Virus record (IMG/VR): IMGVR_UViG_3300008450_007994
Coordinates: 1-32,529 of that record
Reading direction: 5' to 3' (one strand)
Source of the DNA: a virus
Length of the DNA stretch: 32,529 nucleotides
In this document: positions 5,089 through 11,884 of the stretch, piece by piece
How the letters are laid out: each line of letters begins with the position of its first letter
How positions within the stretch are numbered: the first letter of the stretch is position 1
Position numbers and translations under genes: made by a program
Notes under the pieces: model-generated
What the model was told of the DNA's origin: nothing
The model's database searches: none
Seen by the model: the letters and a program-made list of their open reading frames with translations, nothing else

Positions 5089-6795
5089 TTACGCTTTTAC
5101 CCTTTTAGCAATCTTTGCAACTACTGCTGCAAGTGACTTGATCTGAGCCTGTAGGCCTGCGATCAACTTGGTTACAGACTCTGAAAGAGCTGCAACTGCA
5201 TCTGTTGCTGCTTGTGCTGCTGCGGTTGCAGCATCAGCTGCTTTAGCTGCATCAAGCGCTGCAGTTGTTGCTGCGTTAGAAGCCTCTAGAGCCTCTTTAG
5301 CTGCATCTGTTGCTGCTTTCTGTGCAGAATCTTCAACAACTGCTTCTGCAGAAACTACAACCTGACCTGCTACTGGAAGAGATGATCCACCAGTTGCTGT
5401 AATCTTAATTGTATTTTGTACGAGTGGCATAAAGACCTTGTAAGTCTTAACTGTTGCTGTATCTGTTGTAACAGAAGTCGCTGTTAGTACATCAGATGCT
5501 GATCCAAATGCGTAGTTAGAAACAATTCCACCTGTAGCAAATAGATTAGCGTGTGTCTTTCCAGATAGTGGAAGTCCTGCTGCATCTAGAACCTGAACTG
5601 TAATGTTTGCTGCTTCTCCTGGAAGGTACTGAGCCTTATCAAAAGATAGCTTAACTGTTGTTGCGGTTCCTTCTACACGAGTGGCAACTGGGGCAGATGA
5701 TACTGTACCTGACTTAACGGTTACAGCAACTCCACCTGTCTTAACTCCCGTAAGAGTAAACACTGCTTCACCATTCACGATTGTTGCTGCAGTTCCTGAA
5801 TCGGATACCACTGAAACATCGCTTGAAAAAGCATTAAGTGTTCCTGCTCCAACTGTTACGCCTGAAGCATCGTATGCTACTGCCTTAATTGTTGAAGCAT
5901 TTGATCCCACTGGGATAACAGACTTAACTGTTGTTGCTACGATAGATGCGATATCTCCGTAGAATGTTACCTTCTCAGTTGCAAGAACTACACCTGCAAG
6001 TGTTGTAAGAGTAATTGTTGATACTCCTGCTGTACCGTCAGCAAATACACCAATGTGGTTTCCTGAAGGAATTACCAATGAGCGACCTTGTGCTGAAATC
6101 GATGTAGCATTTGATCCACTACCAATCATTCCTGAACCTGAAACTGTTGCAAGAATTGACTCAGTTGCTGATCCTCCTGCTGCATTCTTAGGTGTAACAA
6201 CAATTACTGCTGCTGCATCTGTTGAAGTAGCTTTTGGAGCATAAACTGTAGCATCTGCTGTTGCAGTTGTTACCTCACCAGAATTAAGGATAGATGTAGT
6301 AGTTGAAGCAGATGGAGTTAGATCCGCTGCCTTAACTGTTACTGTCCATGAAACTGATGGTCCGTTGATTGGGCTTGTTGTTAAAATCTTTGCATCATAT
6401 GTACCTGCAACTGTTGGTGCATTTAAAGCTACCAAGAACTTTGCTGTTACATATGTTGGTGTGTTAACTGTTGAGTTAACGTTTGCTGAAACATTATTTC
6501 CTGCAATAACTACTGAGGATGTTGATGTTTCTAGAAGTGATAGGGTTGCAGACTTTGCTGCCCCTGCTGGCTGAGAAAACATAGCAGAAATAATTGTTGC
6601 TGTATCTGCTGATGTTTCTGAAATAAATGACAATGTTACGACTGCTGTAGCAGACTCTCCAGATGTAACGGCATCTGTTGCCGAATCAATCGTTAGAGTT
6701 GGTGCATTTACAGCAGCACTTGTCGGAAGTGCTGATAATACGCCGAAGGACATAGCTGCAGCAAGTCCTAGAGCAATTTTTTTAAATGAATTCAT
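5089..6795 (-). CDS. exported Ig-like surface protein with Ala-rich coiled-coil tail
   Basis: Start ATG 6795 is set by AAGGAGA three bases upstream; the frame extends to 6876 but that part overlaps gene 6840-7010. 568 residues: signal peptide 1-29 (NSFKKIALGL to TSAA), about 450 residues of Thr/Ser/Ala/Val-rich beta sequence with Ig/invasin-like strands (for example LSFDKAQYLPGEAANITVQVLD), then an alanine-rich helix (about 505-545) and a terminal helix with L-I-A-G-L-Q-A-Q-I-K-S-L. This layout resembles abundant S-layer-like proteins of acI actinobacteria (from memory). It is last in the operon from 8001, followed by a strong terminator. Role in infection unknown. Confidence 0.75.
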   Translation of the reverse strand: MNSFKKIALGLAAAMSFGVLSALPTSAAVNAPTLTIDSATDAVTSGESATAVVTLSFISETSADTATIISAMFSQPAGAAKSATLSLLETSTSSVVIAGNNVSANVNSTVNTPTYVTAKFLVALNAPTVAGTYDAKILTTSPINGPSVSWTVTVKAADLTPSASTTTSILNSGEVTTATADATVYAPKATSTDAAAVIVVTPKNAAGGSATESILATVSGSGMIGSGSNATSISAQGRSLVIPSGNHIGVFADGTAGVSTITLTTLAGVVLATEKVTFYGDIASIVATTVKSVIPVGSNASTIKAVAYDASGVTVGAGTLNAFSSDVSVVSDSGTAATIVNGEAVFTLTGVKTGGVAVTVKSGTVSSAPVATRVEGTATTVKLSFDKAQYLPGEAANITVQVLDAAGLPLSGKTHANLFATGGIVSNYAFGSASDVLTATSVTTDTATVKTYKVFMPLVQNTIKITATGGSSLPVAGQVVVSAEAVVEDSAQKAATDAAKEALEASNAATTAALDAAKAADAATAAAQAATDAVAALSESVTKLIAGLQAQIKSLAAVVAKIAKRVKA

Positions 6796-6839
6796 TTTTC
6801 TCCTTGTTTTATCTGCCTCTTTTTGAGCACAGAATTCTA

Positions 6840-7010
6840 TTAATTTAGTTCTAGCATCTTTACATGAAAAGAACATGGATCTCCACCATCATCCCATTCC
6901 TGCATTTCTTCATCTGTTAATGGTGGTCCATCATGAGTATCACAAAATACTTCTGATATCCAACCATTATCTTGTCCAATCTTCATCCAATCCCAATAAT
7001 TTAAATCCAT
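6840..7010 (-). CDS. conserved actinophage-type small acidic protein, 56 aa
   Basis: ATG 7010 overlaps the thioredoxin stop. The protein reads as a known actinophage small-protein pattern: W-x-x-W-M-K near the start, G-W-I-S-E-V-F-C-D-T-H-D-G-P, then E-E-M-Q-E-W and D-D-G-G-D-P-C-S-F-H-V. Two Cys and two His could bind a metal. The family recognition is from memory and its function is unknown. It replaces the N-terminal extension of the next frame downstream. Confidence 0.75.
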   Translation of the reverse strand: MDLNYWDWMKIGQDNGWISEVFCDTHDGPPLTDEEMQEWDDGGDPCSFHVKMLELN

Positions 7011-7306
7011 TGACTGAATTCCTTTACGATTAAATGTTTAGGCATAGCGCCTATTATGGTCTTAATTGGTGCACCATCTTCAAATAATACCACAGTTGGT
7101 ATTGAGAATACTGAGAATTGAGAAACTTTGATAGGATTTTCATCAGAATTAACTTTAAATACACTAATCGCATATTCTGACTCTATGTCCTGCATTATCG
7201 GCGAAATCCTTTTGCATGGAACACACCACTCAGCCCAAAAATATACTAGGCACTTTTTAGAAGAATTGATTTCCTCATCAAAGTTCAAGTCCGTCAAATC
7301 AATCAT
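7001..7306 (-). CDS. thioredoxin-like protein
   Basis: 101 residues with a complete thioredoxin fold: first strand (KKCLVYFWAEW), active-site W-C28-V-P-C31, cis-proline in S-I-P-T, and the closing G-A and helix. The active site is WCVPC instead of WCGPC, which would shift its redox potential. It should reduce disulfides in the cytoplasm; phage partners could be a ribonucleotide reductase or a polymerase outside the window. ATG 7306 overlaps the upstream stop as ATGA, and the gene is the fourth in the operon from 8001. Confidence 0.9.
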   Translation of the reverse strand: MIDLTDLNFDEEINSSKKCLVYFWAEWCVPCKRISPIMQDIESEYAISVFKVNSDENPIKVSQFSVFSIPTVVLFEDGAPIKTIIGAMPKHLIVKEFSQWI

Positions 7307-7509
7307 TTATCTTTTAGTTCCTCTGCAGCAGCATTAAACTTATTCATAAAAGATTGAATAACAAATATGGTGGTTTCTCTAGAGTTTAATCCTATTGCTC
7401 GTGAAGAATCTTCTGTCTGCTCTTCTACTGGAATAGCATTCCAAAGTTTTTGGTACAGCTCTGTTGAAACATCTTCTATGATGCCTTCAAGCACTGTCAT
7501 ATTAGCCAT
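7303..7509 (-). CDS. hypothetical helical protein, 68 aa
   Basis: ATG 7509 is chosen over the in-frame ATG 7536 because it follows the upstream stop directly (TAAGTATG) with AAAGG before it. The protein is helical and acidic, with VLEGIIEDVSTELYQKLW and a second amphipathic helix TTIFVIQSFMNKFNAAAEEL. Family not recognised. It is translationally coupled to thioredoxin. Confidence 0.65.
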   Translation of the reverse strand: MANMTVLEGIIEDVSTELYQKLWNAIPVEEQTEDSSRAIGLNSRETTIFVIQSFMNKFNAAAEELKDK

Positions 7510-7511
7510 AC

Positions 7512-7673
7512 TTACTTTGCCTTTTTGTCGTACCATTTACCAGAATCTAGGTCTGGGATTGACATCTGGTTTTGCTCCATAAAAGATGTTAGGGCTGAAG
7601 TAATTACCTCAAGATGAAATTGAATTCTTACCATTTCAAGCTCTAACTGTCTGATTCTTTCTGATTTTCTCAT
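7512..7673 (-). CDS. small coiled-coil-like protein, 53 aa
   Basis: ATG 7673 begins two bases after the stop of the upstream gene. Residues 1-35 form one amphipathic helix (RKSERIRQLELEMVRIQFHL) suited to dimerisation, and the tail has G-K-W-Y-D-K-K. It is similar in style to small actinophage accessory proteins. Function not recognised. Confidence 0.6.
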   Translation of the reverse strand: MRKSERIRQLELEMVRIQFHLEVITSALTSFMEQNQMSIPDLDSGKWYDKKAK

Positions 7674-7674
7674 T

Positions 7675-8001
7675 TTATACTTCTCTATCTACTGGGGTTG
7701 GAGCAGTTGCTACACTGCCACACTGGACACAATGCATGTCTAAATAATATGTAGCAATTTCATAATCGCTAAAGAGTACTTGAAGATTCCAAACTTCATT
7801 TCCGCAAATGCACTGATGGGTTGGTGTTCCACGAAGATCCATTGCATTTTTTGGAATTCCAGAATTGTCTTCCTCTATCTTCTTTTCTTCTTCTTTGTCT
7901 ACATAATATATTCCGACAGCGTACTTACTTAAAATACTTTGCACAAAACGAAACCCTGCATATACTGTAGAGAGACTAGCTAATATTTTAAATAGTTTCA
8001 T
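7675..8001 (-). CDS. membrane-anchored zinc-ribbon protein, 108 aa, leaderless
   Basis: A hydrophobic N-terminus (residues 4-25) could be a membrane anchor, followed by an acidic linker and a C-terminal zinc ribbon with C-I-C-G and H-C-V-Q-C-G pairs about 27 residues apart. The ribbon, ending A-T-A-P-T-P-V-D, is a pattern I know from actinophage proteins of unknown function. ATG 8001 lies seven bases after a TATAAT with a good -35 box, so the message is probably leaderless. It is first in the operon that ends at the terminator 5049-5080. Confidence 0.75.
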   Translation of the reverse strand: MKLFKILASLSTVYAGFRFVQSILSKYAVGIYYVDKEEEKKIEEDNSGIPKNAMDLRGTPTHQCICGNEVWNLQVLFSDYEIATYYLDMHCVQCGSVATAPTPVDREV

Positions 8002-8008
8002 AACTACT

Positions 8009-8037
8009 ATTATACCTTAAACTTGAATGTATGTAAA
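8009..8037 (-). promoter_or_regulatory. leaderless promoter TTTACA-17-TATAAT
   Basis: TTTACA (8032-8037), 17-nt spacer, TATAAT (8009-8014), ending seven bases before ATG 8001. It overlaps the 3' end of the Ntn-hydrolase gene and would drive the six-gene operon down to 5089. Confidence 0.75.
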
Positions 8038-8571
8038 TGGGGGAGATACGCTCATTGAAAATTCTGCAGATGCTTCTAATGCTGCCTTTAGCCTCATCTT
8101 AGGGTTCTTTTGATTTTTTGTCGCATGCAATGCGCCTAGGGCAAAGAACGCTCCGCTACCCTCTGCCATATAATTAACTATGTTTTCTCCGACATGAAAG
8201 TCTTCATCTATAGTAAAGATTCTTCCCTCTACACCAATTATAAATATTCCACCTGAGTCTTCTTCTGAGCCACCAATTGTTCCATAACCATTGTCTTTAA
8301 ATGCTTGTTTTACTGAATCAATAAATTTTGTACGCATAAACTTATCTAATCCTGAATTAGTTTTAGTAGGGGTATATTTTGGAGGGTTCCAATTATATTG
8401 CAATATCTGACCCATTCTGAAGCTATCTGTAAAAGCTACACCATACTGCCCAACCTTAAAAACTTTTGGCTCTCTTCTGGACAGGATCCACCCAGTTTTA
8501 TCATCTGATGCGGCATGGTCGGATCCCATATAAACGGTCCCATTTTGAGCAATAGCAACTATGCAGGTCAT
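8017..8571 (-). CDS. HslV/proteasome-like Ntn hydrolase
   Basis: 184 residues. After Met removal Thr2 would be the N-terminal nucleophile (T-C-I-V-A-I), with Asp18 in G-S-D-H and Lys36 in E-P-K-V-F placed like the proteasome-beta/HslV catalytic set. A conserved segment E-G-S-G-A-F-F-A-L-G-A-L-H-A near residue 140 supplies the usual small-residue turn. I know this type from actinobacteria and their phages. No ATPase partner (HslU, Mpa, ClpX) is seen here, so it may act alone or on a host unfoldase. Protease activity and substrate are inferred. The start codon is six bases after a TATACT. Confidence 0.8.
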   Translation of the reverse strand: MTCIVAIAQNGTVYMGSDHAASDDKTGWILSRREPKVFKVGQYGVAFTDSFRMGQILQYNWNPPKYTPTKTNSGLDKFMRTKFIDSVKQAFKDNGYGTIGGSEEDSGGIFIIGVEGRIFTIDEDFHVGENIVNYMAEGSGAFFALGALHATKNQKNPKMRLKAALEASAEFSMSVSPPFTYIQV

Positions 8572-8577
8572 AATACT

Positions 8578-8583
8578 AGTATA
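8578..8583 (-). promoter_or_regulatory. leaderless -10 box
   Basis: TATACT ending six bases before ATG 8571, in the context GTATACTAGTA-N2-ATG, which is shared with the promoter of gene 11238-11381. The -35 region is not recognisable. Confidence 0.55.
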
Positions 8584-8603
8584 CTATTTTTAAATTCGTA
8601 GTG

Positions 8604-8909
8604 CTAGTCCTCATTTTCTAAATGAATTAAAGATAATTTAATTAGGGTCTCTTCTAATTCAGCACGAACTGATATCAGCTCTTGTATAGTGGAATAATAT
8701 TTATCCTTCCATTCAGAAAGATCTTTTTCTAATTTATACAATTTAATTTGAAGGTCTTTCAAGTCCATTTTAAGCTCATCTTGAGCTTTTTCGTACTGAC
8801 GAACCTTTTCTTTTTTATTTTCATTAATTATCGCAATTAAAGCAGTTCCAGCCCCACTTAATATAGAGGCAAGAATAGCAATAATTATAGAGTTAGCATC
8901 AATTACCAT
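8604..8909 (-). CDS. membrane-anchored coiled-coil protein, 101 aa
   Basis: One hydrophobic segment (about residues 5-27, SIIIAILASILSGAGTALIAI) followed by a charged, heptad-rich helix to the C-terminus (KAQDELKMDLKDLQIKLYKL, LEKDLSEWKDKYYSTIQELI). This matches phage single-TM coiled-coil proteins such as XhlA-type lysis accessory or spanin-like proteins, but it lies away from the endolysin, so lysis is only one option. A TATAAT lies ten bases before ATG 8909. Confidence 0.65.
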   Translation of the reverse strand: MVIDANSIIIAILASILSGAGTALIAIINENKKEKVRQYEKAQDELKMDLKDLQIKLYKLEKDLSEWKDKYYSTIQELISVRAELEETLIKLSLIHLENED

Positions 8910-8919
8910 TATAGGTAAT

Positions 8920-8925
8920 ATTATA
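8920..8925 (-). promoter_or_regulatory. -10 box with very short leader
   Basis: TATAAT in the context CTGGTATAAT, ending ten bases before ATG 8909, so the 5' leader would be about 3-5 nt. No clear -35 box. Confidence 0.5.
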
Positions 8926-8940
8926 CCAGTATATATATAA

Positions 8941-9177
8941 TTAAACTAATAGTTCTGATGCTGAAATATCATTTCCAATGTATCTTTTCTTTAATACAAA
9001 GTCTCTTACAAATTCAGATCCACTCTGTCTTCCAGCCAAAATAACTACCCACCTAGGCTCAAACTTAGAAGATATGCATGTTTCGCACATAAGTAAATTT
9101 ATTGGGAGAAGTGATGATCTCCTGACATGCAATTGGTTTTTTGTCTTATTGCATGAGTAACATAATATTTTTTCCAT
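8941..9177 (-). CDS. zinc-finger-like protein, 78 aa
   Basis: ATG 9177 overlaps the upstream stop (TAATG). Residues 6-9 (CYSC) and about 31-34 (CETC) form a two-pair zinc site; the segment after it (EPRWVVILAGRQSGSEFVRDFVLKKRY) looks like a beta strand plus a basic helix. Likely a small nucleic-acid- or protein-binding module. Family not recognised. Confidence 0.65.
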   Translation of the reverse strand: MEKILCYSCNKTKNQLHVRRSSLLPINLLMCETCISSKFEPRWVVILAGRQSGSEFVRDFVLKKRYIGNDISASELLV

Positions 9178-9395
9178 TAGTTTTCTTCCTCAGAGTGTTG
9201 AAATACGATTTCATCTATAATGACAAAATCTTCATTGTTTATGCTTTCTGTTGTTTCTATTCCATCTTTTATATACTTAATAATTGACACATATGCGCCA
9301 AGAGTCTCTACGGTACCTGTAGTTTTTTCATCAAAAATATATGCTATCGGGACTCTATCATAATACTCTATCACTTGGGGCACCTTCCAATTCAC
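9177..9395 (-). CDS. hypothetical acidic protein, 72 aa, GTG start
   Basis: GTG 9395 is supported by GGAG six bases upstream. The protein alternates short strands (VPIAYIFDE, TVETLGAYVSIIKY, DFVIIDEIVF), suggesting a small beta-barrel or SH3-like fold, and ends in an acidic tail. It overlaps the 3' end of 9358-9678 by 38 bases. Function not recognised. Confidence 0.6.
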   Translation of the reverse strand: MNWKVPQVIEYYDRVPIAYIFDEKTTGTVETLGAYVSIIKYIKDGIETTESINNEDFVIIDEIVFQHSEEEN

Positions 9396-9678
9396 ATCTT
9401 ACTCCGTAAGATTCTATTAGTTTTTTAACTTTTGAAACGTAATCAATTACCATTTCTTTTTTATTACCACTGAACTGCAAAAAGTTATCCTCGTAAAGTC
9501 TGATTGCTAAAAATTCTGGATACATAACAATATCTATAAGCAAATCATATGTAGGCTTTGGTATCTCTCTTACCTTTTTACGCATCTCATCTGTATAAAA
9601 TACTGGCTTGTTTGGATCACCAGTCCATTCATTTACCCCGAACTTAAAGTGATTCTTACTTCTATCTATAAAAGTCAT
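9358..9678 (-). CDS. hypothetical protein, 106 aa
   Basis: ATG 9678 overlaps the WhiB stop as ATGA. Mixed alpha/beta sequence: N-terminal Phe-rich segment, a helix (TDEMRKKVREIPKPTYDLLI), a strand (FLAIRLYEDNFLQF), and a closing helix (VIDYVSKVKKLIESYG). Family not recognised. It is co-transcribed with whiB. Confidence 0.65.
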   Translation of the reverse strand: MTFIDRSKNHFKFGVNEWTGDPNKPVFYTDEMRKKVREIPKPTYDLLIDIVMYPEFLAIRLYEDNFLQFSGNKKEMVIDYVSKVKKLIESYGVRCELEGAPSDRVL

Positions 9679-9974
9679 TTTTTTAGCCTTTTCCAGACAT
9701 CTGGTGTCTTATGAATATTTTTATTTGTATCAATAGATCCTGCTGATAAATATATTCCTCCCCAAACACCGTACTCATTATTTGTCTGCCCTGCTAACAA
9801 GCAATTCTTTTTTACTGGGCAGGATATGCATGCTTGATCAATATTTTTTGCTATATTTATATCTGTTTCGTATTGATCAAAGAATAGGTTAGTGTCCATT
9901 CCTTTGCATATAGCAAAATCAAACCAGTCAAAATCCTCTTTGTCTATACCTAAATCATTTAAAATGCTTGACAT
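9675..9974 (-). CDS. whiB: WhiB-family transcription regulator
   Basis: 99 residues with the four cluster-binding cysteines C23, C49, C52 and C58 in the WhiB spacing (C-x25-C-x2-C-x5-C), followed by G-V-W-G-G (69-73), the turn that contacts the sigma factor region 4 in this family. WhiB proteins carry a 4Fe-4S cluster and are confined to actinobacteria and their phages, where they redirect host sigma-A promoters or block host WhiB. The basic DNA-contacting C-terminus (TPDVWKRLKK) is present. The 5' end overlaps gene 9955-10188 by 20 bases. Strong host-range evidence. Confidence 0.92.
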   Translation of the reverse strand: MSSILNDLGIDKEDFDWFDFAICKGMDTNLFFDQYETDINIAKNIDQACISCPVKKNCLLAGQTNNEYGVWGGIYLSAGSIDTNKNIHKTPDVWKRLKK

Positions 9975-10188
9975 ATTTTAAAGGCAGCTTCCATATCCCA
10001 TGATCATCAACAGAAATTGTTTCTGCTGTACCCCATGAATCTTTTCTAAACATCCCCTTGATGTTAGTATATCCGCCGCTATCTTTTTTCCATATTATAA
10101 GATCGTAATTATCCCAAAATGATTCCTGACTTTTGGTCTTTGATCTATTCATAAAAACTTCTACACCCTTTAGTGTAAGGTTAAGCAT
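9955..10188 (-). CDS. hypothetical protein, 77 aa
   Basis: ATG 10188 has AGGGA five bases upstream; an internal ATG at 10152 has a poorer site. The protein contains several Trp residues (SFWDNYDLIIWKK, DSWGTAE, GIWKLPLKYV) in a likely small beta domain. It is the first gene after tRNA-Asn and probably shares its promoter. Function not recognised. Confidence 0.6.
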   Translation of the reverse strand: MLNLTLKGVEVFMNRSKTKSQESFWDNYDLIIWKKDSGGYTNIKGMFRKDSWGTAETISVDDHGIWKLPLKYVKHFK

Positions 10189-10224
10189 TTTTTCCCTATC
10201 TAGTAAGTCCGCCTAGATTCTTAG

Positions 10225-10297
10225 CTGATCCACCAGGCCTCGATCCTGGGACATCCGAATTAACAGTTCGGCGCTCTACCAACTGAGCTATGGACCA
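10225..10297 (-). tRNA. tRNA-Asn (GTT)
   Basis: 73-nt cloverleaf: acceptor TGGTCCA/TGGATCA, D-stem GCTC/GAGC, anticodon stem CCGAA/TTCGG with loop CTGTTAA (anticodon GUU), T-stem CCAGG/CCTGG, discriminator G, no encoded CCA. The T loop begins A-T-C-G rather than T-T-C-G, an unusual substitution. A consensus promoter lies 27 bases upstream. Confidence 0.93.
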
Positions 10298-10302
10298 ATA
10301 AC

Positions 10303-10344
10303 AAAACCGCAACAACTATATATATTATACAGCAAGAGTTGCGG
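10303..10344 (-). terminator. hairpin terminator containing a promoter in its loop
   Basis: A 7-bp stem (10338-10344 with 10307-10313, CCGCAAC/GTTGCGG) with a 24-base loop, followed on the minus strand by TTTTGTT. It ends the transcript of gene 10358-11236. Its loop holds the -10 box of the tRNA-Asn promoter. Confidence 0.6.
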
Positions 10345-10353
10345 CTCTGTCAA
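10324..10353 (-). promoter_or_regulatory. perfect consensus promoter for tRNA-Asn unit
   Basis: TTGACA (10348-10353), 18-nt spacer, TATAAT (10324-10329). Both hexamers are exact consensus. Transcription should begin near 10317, so the new RNA lacks the 5' arm of the overlapping terminator hairpin. Confidence 0.85.
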
Positions 10354-10357
10354 TGGA

Positions 10358-11236
10358 TTATTTTATAAATACTTTACCCCAGAATGATTTTTTAACCTGA
10401 TCCGCTTCAGATAAATCTTCTGCTTTTTCTACTGGGACACAATTTGGAACCATTCTGCCACCCTTTTCTTTCATACCACGTTGAGTATATCCAGACCAGC
10501 ATTTCTGCATTTCATTATCCCATTTATCTTCGTCCTGATTATCTGATTTATAGGTTTCATTTTCATTTTCAGTCTCTATATCAGTTTGGCCATCTACTTT
10601 TGTTACTGGCCAATTAACATCATTTTTTTCTGGATCTCCAATTGGAGCAGGATTTCCATTTTCAACTTTAATATCTTCTGACTCTGATTCTGAGTCTTCT
10701 TCCTCTTCTTCTGGAACTTCAATCATCGATTCAATTGCTTCCATAAGGTGTTCTATAACAATACCAAGCTGCTCTTTTGTAATTTCAGAGCGCAAGGCTT
10801 TTGTAACTTCCTCGTCATCTGCAATTTCTACTACTGTATCTACTGGATTAACTACATCATCTAATATATCTTTAATCTCTTCTACCAACTCATTTGTTGT
10901 AATTGATTTCTTCATATTTTTCTCTCTCTCTACTATTTTACGAGACCAAGAGAAACCTGCGTCTCCGCCCCATGCTAACCACATAATCTTTCCATTTGAA
11001 GGACTTTCTGAATTATCCCAGTCCTTACCCTTTTTATCTACTTCATGACGGGAAAAATAAGAATACATCCGCTTTACTGTTGAAAGACTAAGTGTCTCAC
11101 CTCTAGCCAACTGTCCTGCACGAGTCCAACCTACAGCGGTTCCTGCACCTTTAGCCTTACCCTGCTCTTTTAGTTTAATTGCTCTACGAGCAGCAGACTT
11201 CATTCCTGCAGTTGGCTTGTATCCTTCTTTTGCCAT
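10358..11236 (-). CDS. conserved phage protein with N-terminal W-x-G-G-D-A-G domain, 292 aa
   Basis: Residues 1-105 carry a domain common in phage proteins, often next to or fused with head-maturation proteases (from memory): A-A-R-R-A-I-K-L-K-E, G-T-A-V-G-W-T-R-A-G-Q-L, L-S-x-x-T-V-K-R-M-Y-S-Y-F-S-R-H-E-V-D, then W-L-A-W-G-G-D-A-G. The middle is helical, followed by a very acidic Glu/Ser stretch (about 175-190). The end has C-W-S-G-Y-T-Q-R-G-M-K and P-N-C-V-P. Function unknown; a head-related role is a guess from domain company. It ends at the hairpin 10303-10344. Confidence 0.75.
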   Translation of the reverse strand: MAKEGYKPTAGMKSAARRAIKLKEQGKAKGAGTAVGWTRAGQLARGETLSLSTVKRMYSYFSRHEVDKKGKDWDNSESPSNGKIMWLAWGGDAGFSWSRKIVEREKNMKKSITTNELVEEIKDILDDVVNPVDTVVEIADDEEVTKALRSEITKEQLGIVIEHLMEAIESMIEVPEEEEEDSESESEDIKVENGNPAPIGDPEKNDVNWPVTKVDGQTDIETENENETYKSDNQDEDKWDNEMQKCWSGYTQRGMKEKGGRMVPNCVPVEKAEDLSEADQVKKSFWGKVFIK

Positions 11237-11237
11237 C

Positions 11238-11381
11238 TTACTTCTCCTTAATAGTAACTATATTAATTTTTTTAATTTCATCGTCTACATTAAAAATATC
11301 ATATATATATTCAGAAGCGTCCTCAGAGGTAAAGGCTTCGACTTCTACCTCTACCTCTAAGGACACCTTGTAAATATTCAT
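11238..11381 (-). CDS. hypothetical acidic protein, 47 aa, leaderless
   Basis: ATG 11381 lies six bases after a TATACT and has no ribosome site, fitting a leaderless message. The protein is very acidic with an alternating E-V-E-V-E-V strand near the start, then a short helix (TSEDASEYIYDIF) and a final strand (KINIVTIKEK): a small beta-alpha-beta pattern. The next gene's ATG (11236) follows just after its TAA. Function not recognised. Confidence 0.6.
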   Translation of the reverse strand: MNIYKVSLEVEVEVEAFTSEDASEYIYDIFNVDDEIKKINIVTIKEK

Positions 11382-11387
11382 GTTACT

Positions 11388-11393
11388 AGTATA
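11388..11393 (-). promoter_or_regulatory. leaderless -10 box
   Basis: TATACT in the context GGTATACTAGTA-N2-ATG, ending six bases before ATG 11381. No good -35 box. It shares the TATACTAGTA string with the promoter at 8578. Confidence 0.55.
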
Positions 11394-11399
11394 CCATTT

Positions 11400-11711
11400 T
11401 TAGCCCTTATTGGCTTTAGCTTTTTGAGAAGCTCGTCTTTCCTCTACTTCTACATCGGCAACAGTTTTTGCACCTTTATCAACGGTAGAAAATGCAGAAT
11501 TAATTTCATCTGCTGTAAGCTTTCCGTCATCCATAAATGCACGAGCCAGCTTTTCAATTACGGCTGCCACTGCTGTAAGCCCTGCCACAGTTATGGCCTT
11601 AGCCGTAGAAATACCAGCAATTGCTCCTGCTCCAATAACAGCCAAGCCATTTGCGGCGAAGACTGCTACTATACGCATTATTATATTTTTAATATTTTTT
11701 ACGCTTTCCAT
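11400..11711 (-). CDS. holin-like small membrane protein, 103 aa
   Basis: ATG 11711 follows AGGAGG with an 8-nt spacer. A long hydrophobic, Gly/Ala-rich region (about 10-52) could form one or two membrane helices, followed by an acidic segment F-M-D-D-G-K-L-T-A-D-E-I-N and a charged, basic tail. Small Gly/Ala-rich membrane proteins of this shape are often phage holins, but the endolysin lies 6 kb away, so holin is a tentative call. It is in one unit with 11714-11884 and 11878-14382. Confidence 0.6.
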   Translation of the reverse strand: MESVKNIKNIIMRIVAVFAANGLAVIGAGAIAGISTAKAITVAGLTAVAAVIEKLARAFMDDGKLTADEINSAFSTVDKGAKTVADVEVEERRASQKAKANKG

Positions 11712-11713
11712 AG

Positions 11714-11884
11714 TTAGTCCTCCTCTCTATTACGCAATGGGTATGTAATTACCCATGCAATGAGTGTACATATTATTGCATAGCCAACTATTGTTTTTGC
11801 ACTTCCGTCCAAAACAACCCAAGCAATAAACATGCCAAGCAGGGTCCATAGCTGGTCAACCATATCTTTTAGTATCTTTACCAT
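11714..11884 (-). CDS. two-TM holin-like protein, 56 aa
   Basis: ATG 11884 has AGGAGG eight bases upstream and overlaps the stop of the large exported protein. Two hydrophobic helices (about 13-26 and 31-49) separated by a short D-G-S-A-K turn, with a charged C-terminus (RNREED), form a class II holin-like outline. Lysis function is inferred only from topology. Confidence 0.65.
   Translation of the reverse strand: MVKILKDMVDQLWTLLGMFIAWVVLDGSAKTIVGYAIICTLIAWVITYPLRNREED

Noticed and set aside
5168-6574. Plus-strand frames opposite the Ig-like surface gene
   Set aside because: Composition is the complement of Ala/Thr/Val codons on the other strand; no start signals.
6796-6876. N-terminal extension of the surface protein
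   Set aside because: It overlaps gene 6840-7010 in another frame, and the signal peptide and AAGGAG site point to ATG 6795.
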